A stretch of 64,000 nt of DNA. Origin: Phialophora verrucosa. Its lineage: Eukaryota; Ascomycota; Eurotiomycetes; Chaetothyriales; Herpotrichiellaceae. The DNA lies in the NCBI GenBank assembly GCA_002099365.1, contig MSED01000002.1:124001-188000 (forward strand), written 5' to 3'. Positions 46,039-56,852 of this stretch are shown here, piece after piece. The stretch's first letter is position 1. Each line of letters begins with the position of its first letter. The notes beneath the pieces were generated by a model, which had not been told where the DNA came from, did not search any database, and saw only the letters and a list, made by a program, of their open reading frames with translations. The translations under genes and the position numbers were made by a program.

Positions 46039-47938
46039 TTATGCGACTGAGACGACACGGCTCCGCAAATACTCTTGAGGCAAGAGCAAAAGAGGCTGCC
46101 TCGGAACCATCGGATCGCGTCCAAGGACACGCATTCGCTCAAAAACACCTGGTGTCGATGTGGAGACCCCTGCCAGACACTGCGTGTTCCAGCCTCGCTC
46201 CTTTTGTGCAGGTCTCGACGGACGTGCCGCGCCACTCGGAACAAACTACTGAAGCGGCTTGATGCCGTCGAGCACATCTCCTGCTGTGCTGTGCGGTGTG
46301 TTTTTGCGCCGACGCATGCAGGCATTGGTGTTTTGGTTTACAGTGACGACTTCTTCTCATGACTATAGACCGCAATGATATATTGGACAAGGGACAGGAG
46401 CAACGGGAAGGAACAAAGCCAACCAGGACGACGCCAGGTCGAAGAGGCGACCGAGGCAGTGCAAAGGCTAGATTTTTTCTATCAGCGAGGAGTTGTCGGG
46501 CTTCTGACGGATCTGTTTGGATTTTCTTGTCATGACACCGGTTTGTGCTTGACTATGGGAGACAGAGATAGAAGGATATATTCAGGGACACGTATTCAAG
46601 ATGACGAGGAATGTCAGGAGCAGGGAGAGGGAAGCAGCGGCCTGACGAATGAAAGATCATGGACACTGGCGACGAGGACGTTCGGATGTTGGCCTTCCAA
46701 GCCTTATCTCCCGTTGCTAATGCCACGCATGTTCGCAAGATCCCGCTTGGGACAGCCGTCGCCTTCCTGCGGAATACGAGGACCTTCATAATTCAACGTC
46801 GCCTGGACACAGGCCTTGACTTTGCTCTGCCCAGTGACCCGGATACCTGGTGGCCAATCTGGTTCACTCGGATGAAGCACGATAGTTGAACCGTTTCTGA
46901 TTTGTCGATGTGTTTGCTCGACACTGGCATTGCGAGTCGAATCTTTTACGGTGGCAGGGTCAGAGCGTCTTCAAACGCTAATGGAAGCTATTCCCTCCGT
47001 TACTGCGTCCACCCGGACCGAGCTTATACGAGGAATAGTCCCGTCGTGGAGGGCTGGGCCATCGATTGTACCCAGTAGGGAGTAGGCTTCCAGGCCACTC
47101 TGGGGACGCCGGGCCAAGAATTCATCCTGGACGACACCCCGCAGGCCTTTTGCTTCCCGACTTCAAGTCCCGCGTCAACGTGGCTGCTACGTCGAGTCTG
47201 GGCACGCTAGAACACTGCTTGGTTTCGACGCGAGAAAAGGTAACTAGCCGATTGAGGGATTGATCCGAAGCATCTCGTTTCCAGAGTGTGAGTGTCCAAG
47301 GGCTGCGTGCGGTTCCTGTGATTTCAGGCACCGAGTCGATTGAGATGACCCGCCCAAACTTGCACTGCTCCCGCCGGTGGCCATCGAGCCAGGACATCGA
47401 TAAAATCATACTCGTACACACGAAGATGTCAGCCATCGACAGACCCGTGCGGTGAATGATCGAGCACGAGTCAGGCCAAAGGTTCAACCGCCGTTGCTCG
47501 ATTCCGCGCGAATTGGAAACAGCGGCCAACCACGAGGCGCTGGGCCTGATCTCTCTCATGGTCCCTGCGCTCGCTCGCCAGCTCAGGCCATGTGAACATC
47601 CCGTTCTCATTCCCCGGTTCTTCCTCCCCAGTCTCCATAGGCCCAGACTTCCGGTTTCCACAGCCTCGTCCCCGCTTGACAAGGTACACATCCGGGGATA
47701 GAAGCCAAGCCGCTACTGTTACTCATCGCTGAGCGGCCGATCACTACTCGTGCTATCTGCGATCCCCTGTGATCCTCGAAAAAGACAACCGAGCAGCACG
47801 GCCGTGTCGATCTCCGAGGCACCGTGGCAGGACTGTGACAGCACCAGACTACTTAGGTCGAGCCACCCCTCTTCCCTGACCGACTTGGCTCAATCCCTCT
47901 CACACTCACCACTCACCACCCATCTCACCCTGCTCAAG
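46039..47938. other. Intergenic, 1.9 kb; no supported gene
   Basis: Many short frames on both strands, none with a recognisable domain. The last part is the promoter and CT/AC-rich 5' UTR of the MFS gene. Confidence 0.35.
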
Positions 47939-49868
47939 ATGGCTTCTGCGGATCACAATGTTGAGGAGCGTCAGGTCGACGCCGCCGTTCGACAGTCCCT
48001 TCAGGATGAGGTGGCCATCGAAAAACAAGCTGCAATACATACCGAGAACTTTCATGAAGCGGCTGAACGAGGTCACGTCGCAACCGACAAGTAGGTCAAG
48101 TGAGGGAAATGCTGTTGGATCGCTGCTAACACGGGTGTCAGGTACGGCCACTCTCTCGTCACGTTCGACCCGGAGGCTGAACGCAAGCTTCGATGGAAAA
48201 TTGACCTCTACATTGTCCCGACGTGAGTCTCTGCCCTGGAACATTTGGCAGGCCGCCCAGAATTTCCATCCGTCGGCTATTCTGCTGCAGCTCGTGCATG
48301 CTAACCTCAAACCAGCGTCGCTCTATTATACCTGTTTTGCTTCATCGACCGAGCCAATATTGGTGAGTCTCTCCGATCACGCATTCCGACATGACGAGCA
48401 GACGGTAACGTGCGGTGCGACAGGCAATGCCAGACTTGCGGGCCTCGAGAAGGACCTCAACCTGAAAGGCTATGACTACAACACTCTCCTCTCCACCTTC
48501 TACGTCAGCTATATCATCTTCGAGCTACCCTGCAACATGGCGTGCAAATGGATGGGCCCGGGCTGGTTCCTCCCGGGTACTTCTCTCGCTTTCGGTATCT
48601 TTTCAGTCTGTACGGCCTTTGTACACCACCTGGGGGCAGCCTGCGGTGTACGCTTTCTGCTGTAAGGATAATATCGAGGAGAAATCCATCCACACGATCT
48701 TTTGTCGCTAATATTGCATTCAGAGGCTTGGCCGAGGCCGGTATGCTCCCGGGAATCGCTTATTACATGTCACGATGGTACCGCCGCAGCGAATTGGCGT
48801 TCAGATTGTCGCTTTACATCGTCATGGCCCCCCTTGCGGGCGCGTTCGGTGGTCTTCTGGCTTCGGCCATCCTCAAGCTCGACCACTTCGGTGGTCTGCA
48901 CCAATGGCGAATGATCTTCGCCATCGAAGGGATCATCACCTGCGGCCTGTCGGTGATCAGCTTTTTCACTTTGACAGACCGGCCAGAGACCGCTCGCTGG
49001 CTCACCCAGGAGGAAAAAGACCTCGCAATCGCCCGAGTCAAGTCGGAGCGTGTCGCTACGTCCGAGGTGATTGACAAGATCGACACCCCTAAAGTCGTCC
49101 GCGGCATTTTCAGTCCCGTCACGCTCGCCACCTCGTTCATCTTCCTCCTCGACAACATCACCGTGCAAGGCCTTGCCTTCTTTGCGCCGACGATTGTCAA
49201 GACCATCTACCCGAACAACTCGGTCGTGTCACAACAACTGCACACCGTGCCGCCCTACATTGTGGGAGCATTCTTTGTGCTCCTCCTCCCCTTCCTGTCA
49301 TGGCGATTCGATAGACGCCTCATCTTCTTCATCCTGTCCACTCCCATGATGATGGTCGGGTATATCATGTTCCTGGCGTCCTCCAACCCCCAGGTCCGCT
49401 ATGGCGCCACCTTCCTGATCGCTGCTGGTGCGTTCCCCTACGGTGCGCTCTGTAACGCAGAAGTCTCGGCCAACGTCGTCAGCGACACCGCCCGCTCCGC
49501 CGCGATTGGCGTGAATGTCATGTTTGGCAACATCGGCGGCCTCATCTCGACTTGGAGTTTCTTGCCTTTCGACGGGCCGGATTACCATATAGGCAATGGA
49601 CTGAATCTGGCCACCAGTTCCACCATCTTGATCTGTTCCTTTTTGTTGTGGTTCTGGATGGTGGCGGACAACAAGCGCCGAGAGCGCAAGGATATTGACG
49701 CCGAGCTGGATGGATTGTCGTTGAAGCAGGTGCAGGATCTGGACTGGAAACGTGAGTTCTTCCCTTTCGTGAATGGCTGCGACGCCATGACTGGCACGGT
49801 GTTTTCTGGTCAACGTCCGTGCATGCTAACTAAGATTCACAGATCCCGGATTCAGGTGGAAGCCGTAA
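47939..49868 (+). CDS. MFS transporter, ACS family (nicotinate/pantothenate-transporter-like)
   Basis: Twelve-helix carrier of 523 residues in six exons: 47939-48090, 48142-48222, 48316-48362, 48424-48661, 48724-49751, 49843-49868. The N-terminal 70 residues are hydrophilic. Helix 1 reads LLYLFCFIDRANIGNARLAGLEKDLNL across the exon 3/4 junction, the ACS family hallmark. Helix 2 and 4 motifs (YIIFELPCNMACKWMGPG, GLAEAGMLPGIAYYMSRWYRR) and the central ETARWLTQEEK loop follow. The last exon has only 26 nt and encodes the tail HPGFRWKP, which recurs in this family and confirms the splice. Relatives move nicotinic acid, pantothenate or other organic anions; specificity is not assigned. Confidence 0.93.
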
Positions 49869-50991
49869 GGGAGGAAGGGCCATCAAGAGCGCGAAAGGGA
49901 GTGAGGTGGGCCGTACCGAATTCGATACCTGTCGCTGCTGTGATCTGGAAAGGAGAAAGCCGACAACAATATAATTGTCCATCTCTCCTTCAGTTTCAGT
50001 GGGAATGGTCCAGCTTGGAGACCAAGCAGACTCGCCCTTTTCGACCCTGCGCTGCTGTTATCGCTGGCTTTCTACTCTACGTTACTCTTCAGCTGGACCT
50101 GCTTCTCAAATGTTGCTACCTTGACCGCCCTGGGGTTCTTGAAGAAATACTCCCCCAGAAATGCCACGGCGTATGCCTCTGTAATGTCCCGGCCTGCGTC
50201 TCATTCGGCTCATACTCTCGCTTCAGCCACACTGTTGTAGACACTGATCCTATCGCTCTTGGCTTGGTCATCGAGCCTTCTACCGCGATCCTTGGTTGAA
50301 AGGATACGATCCATGCGACTGCCTCTGAAAACAAATCGGAGACCGGAGAACAGGCGACGGCTGTGTGGAAGGGACACGCGACAGGAGCAGTCCTCGCCGC
50401 AACCAGATTGTTCCAAATTAGCGCGACACGCTTTTCCATCTACTGTACGAGTAGTTGCAAAGGTGCACCACAACAGCCCATTAATATGTGTCGCACAAAT
50501 AAGCCATTGAATCCGATCGGACCGCCTTGTCAAGCCCTATAGGCTCTGTCTACCGTACACGTCGTCGTCGCTGCGCGGAACCTTGCATGTTGTTCTCAAA
50601 ATCTCCACTTGCGGAGCCGGCCCAATCAAAGCATAGGCGTGACGGCGCTCAATCACGCATCCCGACGCTGCTGACTTGACCTTCGAACTCGCAATACTCC
50701 ATCCACAAAACACTGTTGCTTTTCTGTCCGTGAGTCTATCTGATCTTTTTTCTTGGTGAGTCAATCCCGGTTTCGGGTTTGTGATGGTGCGAAAGAAAAA
50801 GCCACCATGTCAAGATCCGGCAGTGCTGGCAGACGGACGATTCAGCCTTGCCAGGCAGACGTGATACTGCCACATTGACCCAAGTCATATATATCCACAG
50901 CGCGGCATGAATTGGTTTTCTCTCACACATAGCCCCTATCAGTGCGAGTTGAGCAAGCAATAGCTAGGCAGGGACTTACAAACTCCAAGTA
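49869..50991. other. Intergenic, 1.1 kb; no gene seen
   Basis: 3' region of the MFS gene and promoter of the F-box gene. Only weak open frames are present. Confidence 0.4.
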
Positions 50992-51756
50992 ATGCAGGTT
51001 GGTACGGCCAGTCGTCTTCTGCAACGTGTTTTATCCTCAATCTTCCCGAGATGGCATCAGAAACACAACGACGAGCCTTCAGCACCTGCTTCATCTGACG
51101 GGGTCAACGACGGTGGCGAGAAGATAGAGAGTCACGCCGGGGCGCGGAAAACCATCGCCTCCCTGCCACCAGAGCTCCACCACATGATCGCCTCACATCT
51201 GACGTACCCGGACCTCTTGTCCCTGAAGCTCGCGGACAAATACTTCTCCAGTCTGGTCACACCCAAGCTCCACGTCAAGACGCGCGTCCACTGGGTGCAG
51301 AGCCGGCACTCACAATGTCTCCCCGTGCCGACGAGCACGAAGCTGTCCTTCAAATCGGACGCCCTGTTTGTCGCAAACGCCGAGGTCAACACGATCTTGA
51401 GACGCAGAAGGCAGCACTTGGAGTGTCTCGACTATGACAAGGACGGCCAGCGGGCGGCCAAGAAGCCCATCATCGCCTTGGTGGAGCGCGACGGCAACGG
51501 CGCCATGCAGTACGTCCAAATCAAAGGGAGGATCCGGCCTTCGCGGAGCAAAGCCTGTTTGGTCACCGGGGAAGAGATGTGTCCTAAGGTCAGGGAGATG
51601 GAACTGGCAAGGCAGCGGTACGATAGCAGTTTGATGGGGAAGCTGTGCTCCAATGGGCGAAAGGTCGCTTGGTGTGCGAGGGTGGTTTGGTGGTGGTTGG
51701 AAGGATTCTATCAATCGAGCATTCGATCTCTGAGGCGGGGACGCCAGCAAGCCTGA
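50992..51756 (+). CDS. F-box domain protein
   Basis: Predicted 254-residue protein in one exon. Residues about 57-95 match an F-box (SLPPELHHMIASHLTYPDLLSLKLADKYF), the Skp1-binding motif of SCF ubiquitin ligases. No leucine-rich repeats, WD40 or other substrate-binding domain follows. The C-terminal half is basic and contains CLVTGEEMCPKVREMELAR, a segment I do not recognise, and a Trp-rich patch (WCARVVWWWLEGFY). Small F-box-only proteins of this kind are numerous in filamentous fungi; the substrate cannot be inferred. Confidence 0.8.
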   Translation: MQVGTASRLLQRVLSSIFPRWHQKHNDEPSAPASSDGVNDGGEKIESHAGARKTIASLPPELHHMIASHLTYPDLLSLKLADKYFSSLVTPKLHVKTRVHWVQSRHSQCLPVPTSTKLSFKSDALFVANAEVNTILRRRRQHLECLDYDKDGQRAAKKPIIALVERDGNGAMQYVQIKGRIRPSRSKACLVTGEEMCPKVREMELARQRYDSSLMGKLCSNGRKVAWCARVVWWWLEGFYQSSIRSLRRGRQQA

Positions 51757-52168
51757 GGCGAGGTGGCACCACGTCCAGCTGAAGGACGGAAAATATGGGC
51801 GCCATGGGGTCTACTTTCACAGACGCGGCTGGAAGCATATATCGCTCATCCTAGAGCGCACGGTCTTCGACCAGCAACTAATCTATACATACTTAATTCT
51901 GTACGATAATTAATAGCCGAGAATCTAGTGAGGCTGATGGAGCGGCAAGTGAGGGGAGCACAATCTTATCTTATCGTCCACTGAAAGCGGTTGCCTGGGG
52001 CAATCAAAGCGGTGTCAACAGTCAGTCGGTCAATCCAAACGCCGAGGCTGTGACAAGGTTGACAAAGTGACAGGGATGAATGTCGAAGCAAGCGCCTGCG
52101 AACGTCGTCGTCAATTGTAAAGGTTCTATGTTCAGCACCTGCATGCTTGATCCTCCATAAATGTCAAC
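51757..52168. other. Intergenic, 0.4 kb; no gene seen
   Basis: Promoter region of the MO25-like gene. Nothing notable. Confidence 0.4.
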
Positions 52169-53511
52169 ATGGCATTCCTATTCGGCGGTCGAGGGCGACA
52201 GAAACAGCCCGCGGAAATCGCCAGGTCGTTAAAGGATCTCCTCGTCAAATTGCACGAGCCCAGTCCAAGTCCAAAGGTGAGCGGGAGACTCTGACATGCG
52301 CAACGACGCGGGAATTGACGTGCCCCTGCCTAGATCGAGGAAGATGTCGCGAAACATATGTCGCAGATGAAGTTGATTGTCCAGGGCACACCAGGTGAGA
52401 ACCAACCCACCCCTTTGTTGCGCCGCCTGGTACATTTCCACTGATGGCGCGCCGGACTAGAAGTCGAATGCAGCCCCGAACAGGTGCACCAGCTCGTGCA
52501 CTGCATCATCCAAGAAGACATCCTCTTTGAACTGGCGAGATCGATCCGGCTGTTACCCTTCGAGGCGCGGAAAGACGCTCAGATCATCTTCTCACATATC
52601 CTTCGCTACAAGACATCCTCCACCCCGTCCTCACCACAGTCTGGCAGTCAAGAACCGTCAGCAATCACATATCTGGTGTCTCAGAGACCAGAGATCATCG
52701 TCGAGCTATGCCGCGGCTACGAATACCCCCAATCTGCAATGCCCTGTGGAACAGTCCTACGACAGGCATTGGCATACGAGACCGTTGCAGCCGTCATCCT
52801 ATACGACGAGTCACAACCCGGTGAAAAGGCGGTCCAGCTCAAAGACGTGGATGTCAGCCGCAAGCAGACAGGCACCGGAGTGTTCTGGAGCTTCTTTGAC
52901 TGGATCAACAAGGGCAGTTTTGAAGTCAGCGCCGACGCCTTCACGACATTTAGGGTATGCTGTCACTCGCCATCAGGGCATTGCCGGTACTGACACACGT
53001 GTTGCAGGAGATTCTCACGAAACACAAACAGCTTGTCTCGCAATATCTGACGACAAACTACACCCTCTTCTTCACTCAACACTACAACCCAACCCTGCTC
53101 CTCTCTCCCTCCTACGTCACGAAGCGGCAGTCTATCAAACTCCTTGGCGAACTACTCCTCCATCGGTCAAACTACACCATCATGACCCAATTCGTGTCCT
53201 CGGCCGACCACCTCAAACTCACCATGACTCTACTCAAGGACGACCGAAAAATGGTCCAGTATGAAGCCTTCCACGTGTTTAAAGTCTTTGTTGCGAACCC
53301 CAACAAGAGCGACGAAGTCAAGCGCATCTTGGTCCGGAACCGGGCCAGGTTGTTGAAATTCTTACCCACCTTTCTCGAAGGTCGCACCGATGATGACCAA
53401 TTCCTGGACGAAAAGAGTTTTCTGGTCAGGCAGATTGAGAACCTGCCTGACGAAGAGAGCTTGCTCAGAGAACAGCAGGACAACAGCGGCCAGGTGAGGG
53501 TCGGTGCATAG
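52169..53511 (+). CDS. HYM1: Mo25/Cab39 family scaffold protein (Hym1)
   Basis: Armadillo-like scaffold that binds STE20/GCK-type kinases upstream of NDR kinases (RAM/MOR network), controlling polarity and cell separation. It has 388 residues in four exons (52169-52276, 52334-52394, 52461-52954, 53008-53511). The N-terminus MAFLFGGRGRQKQPAEIARSLKDLL is typical. Later blocks KHKQLVSQYLTTNYTLFF, SPSYVTKRQSIKLLGELLLHRSNY and YEAFHVFKVFVANPNK are near-invariant in the family. Exon 3 has a fungal insertion around TSSTPSSPQSGSQEPSA. The gene is convergent with NDC80. Confidence 0.95.
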
Positions 53512-54226
53512 GATGCAGGTGTATTGCGCTGGTGGAGGTGAGCGGATTGAGTGAAGGGGATTAGATCTTGTTTTCTGTGGCATCCAGTGAACAATCCCTG
53601 CCTCTCCCGGTGCCTGCCTGTTCACCTGGAACGGTGGCCGCAACGGGTGGTCCTTGGCTCTGGCGTCTGTGGAATTATGCATTTCCTCGTGCACATGAGC
53701 GTTACTTGACGAAACTGCGGTGCACTGTGTACCCACGCCGGCCCTTACAGTCGGGATGCATTGATACAGGAGCTCTCACATATGCTATGCCTATGCCTGT
53801 GCCTCTCGCTTGCTGAGACACAGCAGTAGGGTGGAACATTGATGAGCACGAGGACAACTACGGACTACGAATCAATGAATCAAGTTATATCTCCTCTGGT
53901 TTACAACATGTATGTGGTCGATCCGGTCGATGTCCCCCCGGCCCTGCCCTACCATTTACTCGTCCATCAAATTGTTTCGCTCCCCTCGCTCGCCTTATCG
54001 GTACTCGGTACTCTATTCTAGTGTAGAGTACGGAGCAGAGACCTGCAATAGAACGACCACGAGTACGGGCAGTAGTGGCAAGCGGTTGTCATATTTCGTT
54101 CATGTCATTGACACACACCCGATGTCTACGAGGGAGGCACAGAGGTGTTCATACATACAGTATCCCAAATGTCATCAATCCAAGCAGAGGGCCGCTCGTT
54201 CCATTCACAAAACAAGGACCAATGCA
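53512..54226. other. Convergent 3' spacer HYM1/NDC80; hairpin at 54008-54031
   Basis: No gene is seen. It holds an inverted repeat with 8-bp arms (GTACTCTA at 54008-54015, TAGAGTAC at 54024-54031) and neighbouring GAGTACGG/ACGAGTACGG motifs. Confidence 0.4.
54008..54031. repeat. Inverted repeat, 8-bp arms with 8-nt loop
   Basis: GTACTCTA and TAGAGTAC are perfect reverse complements separated by eight bases. It lies between two convergent stop codons. Confidence 0.6.
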
Positions 54227-56461
54227 TCAAACCACGTCTTCCTTCTTCGCCGGCGCTCCCTGACCCTCCAGCGTCATATTATCCAACTCGCCACCCAGCA
54301 ACTCGACCTCGACCTCCTCACCTACCCAGCCCTCAAACTCCTCCAGCCCTTTCTGCACGTGGACCTTGAACCGAATCACATCCTCGAGTAGACGCTCAAT
54401 GCCGCCGTGCAACTCCTCGCGGACCCGCGCACTTTCCTCCCGCATGTACTCATATGCAATATGAACTTCCATCTCCCGCTGCTCGAGTTCGACGACACCC
54501 CTCGCCAAACCCTCCCTCATCCGGCTCAATTCTTTCTCTAGCTTCTCAATGGCACTGGTCTGCTGCGTGTGCTGGATCGTCCCGTTCTCCTTCAAAACGC
54601 CATACAACCTCCCGGCTTCATTGACCCGGTAATTCAAGTTGTCAATCTCAGTGTTCTTCTCGTGGAGCGCCTCTGATATGTTGTCCAGGAAGTCCCGCGC
54701 GTTGAGATCTGACTCCGAAAGGGCTTTTCTGCGCTCGTTGATTTCCTTGCGCAGAGATATAAATGCATTGCGCACGGCGCCACGGAGGTCAAGGTTAAGG
54801 AGATGAGAGGGAGAGTAGCCTGTGTTGGTGTCGGCGAGGAGGCGGTCGGATTCAACCGGCGATGCGCGGCTGCGGCGAGATTGGGAAGTTGAAGAGGAGA
54901 AAGTGTCCGATGAGAGGTTGAGGGTGAGTTCGTAATCCTGGTCTTTTGCATTGACTGCCGTCGAGGGGATCAAGGACATTTGATAGCCTAAGCTGTTGTA
55001 CCTTTTGATGGTTGCCTCGAGGTCTTCGAGTTTGCGGGCTGTTTCGGCCTCTTTTTCTAGGACTCTTTTGTTCACTTCATCGAGCGCAACGAGCGCGTCT
55101 TCGTGGGACTTTGCGAGCCGTTCGCGTTCGGTGTTCATGCGGTCGATGTCTTGGATGTTCAGTCCCTGACGGTCAACGCTCTGTTGCAGGCCCTGGCGCT
55201 CTTGCTCGACGATGGCCAAGTCTGCTTCGACTTTCTGAATCTCCGCGTCAAGAATTTTGATCCGTGAGTCGTACTTTTCAATCTTGGCTTGGACATTTGC
55301 ATTGTACTCTTCGAATTTCTTTTTGTCATCTTCCAGAATCTTGAAGTGCTTGTCCAATTTCGCCATGTCCGGCGCATTTCGCTCGAATTCATCGACTTGT
55401 GCTTTCAATGCTTCATGTTCTGCTTCGAAAAGTTTCAACTCTTCGGCATGCTTGGCGTTGGCGCGTTCGAATTCCTCGTTGAGAGCCTGAATGTGTGGTT
55501 GCAGCGCAGCGTCCTCGCTTTCCTCATCGTCCTCGGGACCCATCTGAAGCCAGTCTTGATATGCGCCGAACAGGAAGCGGAAGACAATGCGGTCGCTGGC
55601 AACGTCAACACCGGCCTCGGTACATGCATCATCGTATGCGCCCCGGCTGAAGTTGTCAAGCATCTGAGCAAGTTGCATCATCCAATGCAGCAAGCCTAGG
55701 AAGCGGGGCCAGTTCTGTCCTCCTACGGCCACCAGATGAGACTTAGTGATGTCTCGTTCATAGGGGTATCTGAGCTGTTTCATGATGGGTGGGACCTCGA
55801 CATCAATGCTCTTCTGAAATTTGTAGCCTGGGTCAATGCGTCTGTACAGCCACTGGAACATGAAGGTGAAATCCTTCTGCGTGGGTGATTTGACGGAGTT
55901 CTGGGTCAACGAGTGTTTCATCTCGAGCTCGAAATTGTTGTGCGTCAGGTAGTCCAGCAGTTCTTGACTTAGACGCGCTCTATAAGAGCCATCTCGGAGA
56001 GGTCGCGGGTCTTTTGGGGCGCCGGCAGCGGGCGGTGGTTGTGAGAAGAAGGACTGATGCGCGGTCGGTGCATGGCCAGAAGGACGAGAAAATATGCTGC
56101 TTCTCCTCTGGAGACTCTGAGATGCCGGCGTCTGTGAGCCAAACAATTGGTTCGGCGCAAGACTTTGTCGGCCAGTATGTTGGTTGGCGAATATGTTGAC
56201 TGAAGTCGATCTCCGTGCGGTTGACATGCCCATGTCTGCCAAATTTCCTCCAGAGGACGATCGATGGAACACAGGTTGCGCAGGGCGCTGGATGCTGTGG
56301 TTGATTGAGGTTGATCGCACATGCTGCGCTGTGTGGAATTCGGCATTTGAGGAAGCACGCTTGACTGTGGACGCTGGTTGAGGGATGGCAGAGAGATTGG
56401 TGATATTCCCGAGAGTCTCACGTGGGCGACGCACACTGAAGAGACCAGGAGGCTGCGACAT
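54227..56461 (-). CDS. NDC80: Kinetochore protein Ndc80/Hec1
   Basis: Microtubule-binding subunit of the outer-kinetochore Ndc80 complex, partner of Nuf2, Spc24 and Spc25. It has 744 residues in one exon. The N-terminal 155 residues are basic, Ser/Thr-rich and disordered, as expected for the Aurora-B-regulated tail. The calponin-homology head is at about 160-300, with RLSQELLDYLTHNNFELEMKHSL, DFTFMFQWLYRRIDPGY and FLGLLHWMMQLAQ. Long coiled coils follow (about 315-485 and 590-730) with a looser segment between them that may include the loop region. Length is slightly above the yeast protein. The start codon is 391 bp from that of PEX14 on the other strand. Confidence 0.96.
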   Translation of the reverse strand: MSQPPGLFSVRRPRETLGNITNLSAIPQPASTVKRASSNAEFHTAQHVRSTSINHSIQRPAQPVFHRSSSGGNLADMGMSTARRSTSVNIFANQHTGRQSLAPNQLFGSQTPASQSLQRRSSIFSRPSGHAPTAHQSFFSQPPPAAGAPKDPRPLRDGSYRARLSQELLDYLTHNNFELEMKHSLTQNSVKSPTQKDFTFMFQWLYRRIDPGYKFQKSIDVEVPPIMKQLRYPYERDITKSHLVAVGGQNWPRFLGLLHWMMQLAQMLDNFSRGAYDDACTEAGVDVASDRIVFRFLFGAYQDWLQMGPEDDEESEDAALQPHIQALNEEFERANAKHAEELKLFEAEHEALKAQVDEFERNAPDMAKLDKHFKILEDDKKKFEEYNANVQAKIEKYDSRIKILDAEIQKVEADLAIVEQERQGLQQSVDRQGLNIQDIDRMNTERERLAKSHEDALVALDEVNKRVLEKEAETARKLEDLEATIKRYNSLGYQMSLIPSTAVNAKDQDYELTLNLSSDTFSSSTSQSRRSRASPVESDRLLADTNTGYSPSHLLNLDLRGAVRNAFISLRKEINERRKALSESDLNARDFLDNISEALHEKNTEIDNLNYRVNEAGRLYGVLKENGTIQHTQQTSAIEKLEKELSRMREGLARGVVELEQREMEVHIAYEYMREESARVREELHGGIERLLEDVIRFKVHVQKGLEEFEGWVGEEVEVELLGGELDNMTLEGQGAPAKKEDVV

Positions 56462-56852
56462 GGTGGGAGCGAGGTGGTGGTGGGATCAGGATTGCGCGGT
56501 CAACTTGTAGTCGTCGCTGGTTGAGGTTGATATGTGAGGACGCGCAAACTTGGCGATGCCAAACAAAGCATTGAGAAAGCCGTAACCACGGCAGCATCGT
56601 GCTACGGCAGACCAAACACACGTTTGGCGAAAGCCCGCTGAGCGGTGCATCCTACGGCGAACCAAGCAAACTTCTAAGCGCATACCGAGGCTCAAATCAT
56701 CGACAAATGGAATTGCAGATGGCTGGTCTCATCAATCAACCACCTCAGCAGCCTTTCCATCTCTCATACATCCCATCTTCTGCCCCATAACCCAGGACAG
56801 AAGATAGAATGGGCGTTGGTTAGACCGGGCTGCTCGATCGTCTTACGCCAAC
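56462..56852. promoter_or_regulatory. Divergent promoter NDC80/PEX14
   Basis: The 391 bp between the two start codons holds both promoters. It contains two related blocks, CTACGGCAGACCAAACA (near 56601) and CTACGGCGAACCAAGCA (near 56652), 51 bp apart. No TATA box stands out. Function is inferred from orientation. Confidence 0.45.
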
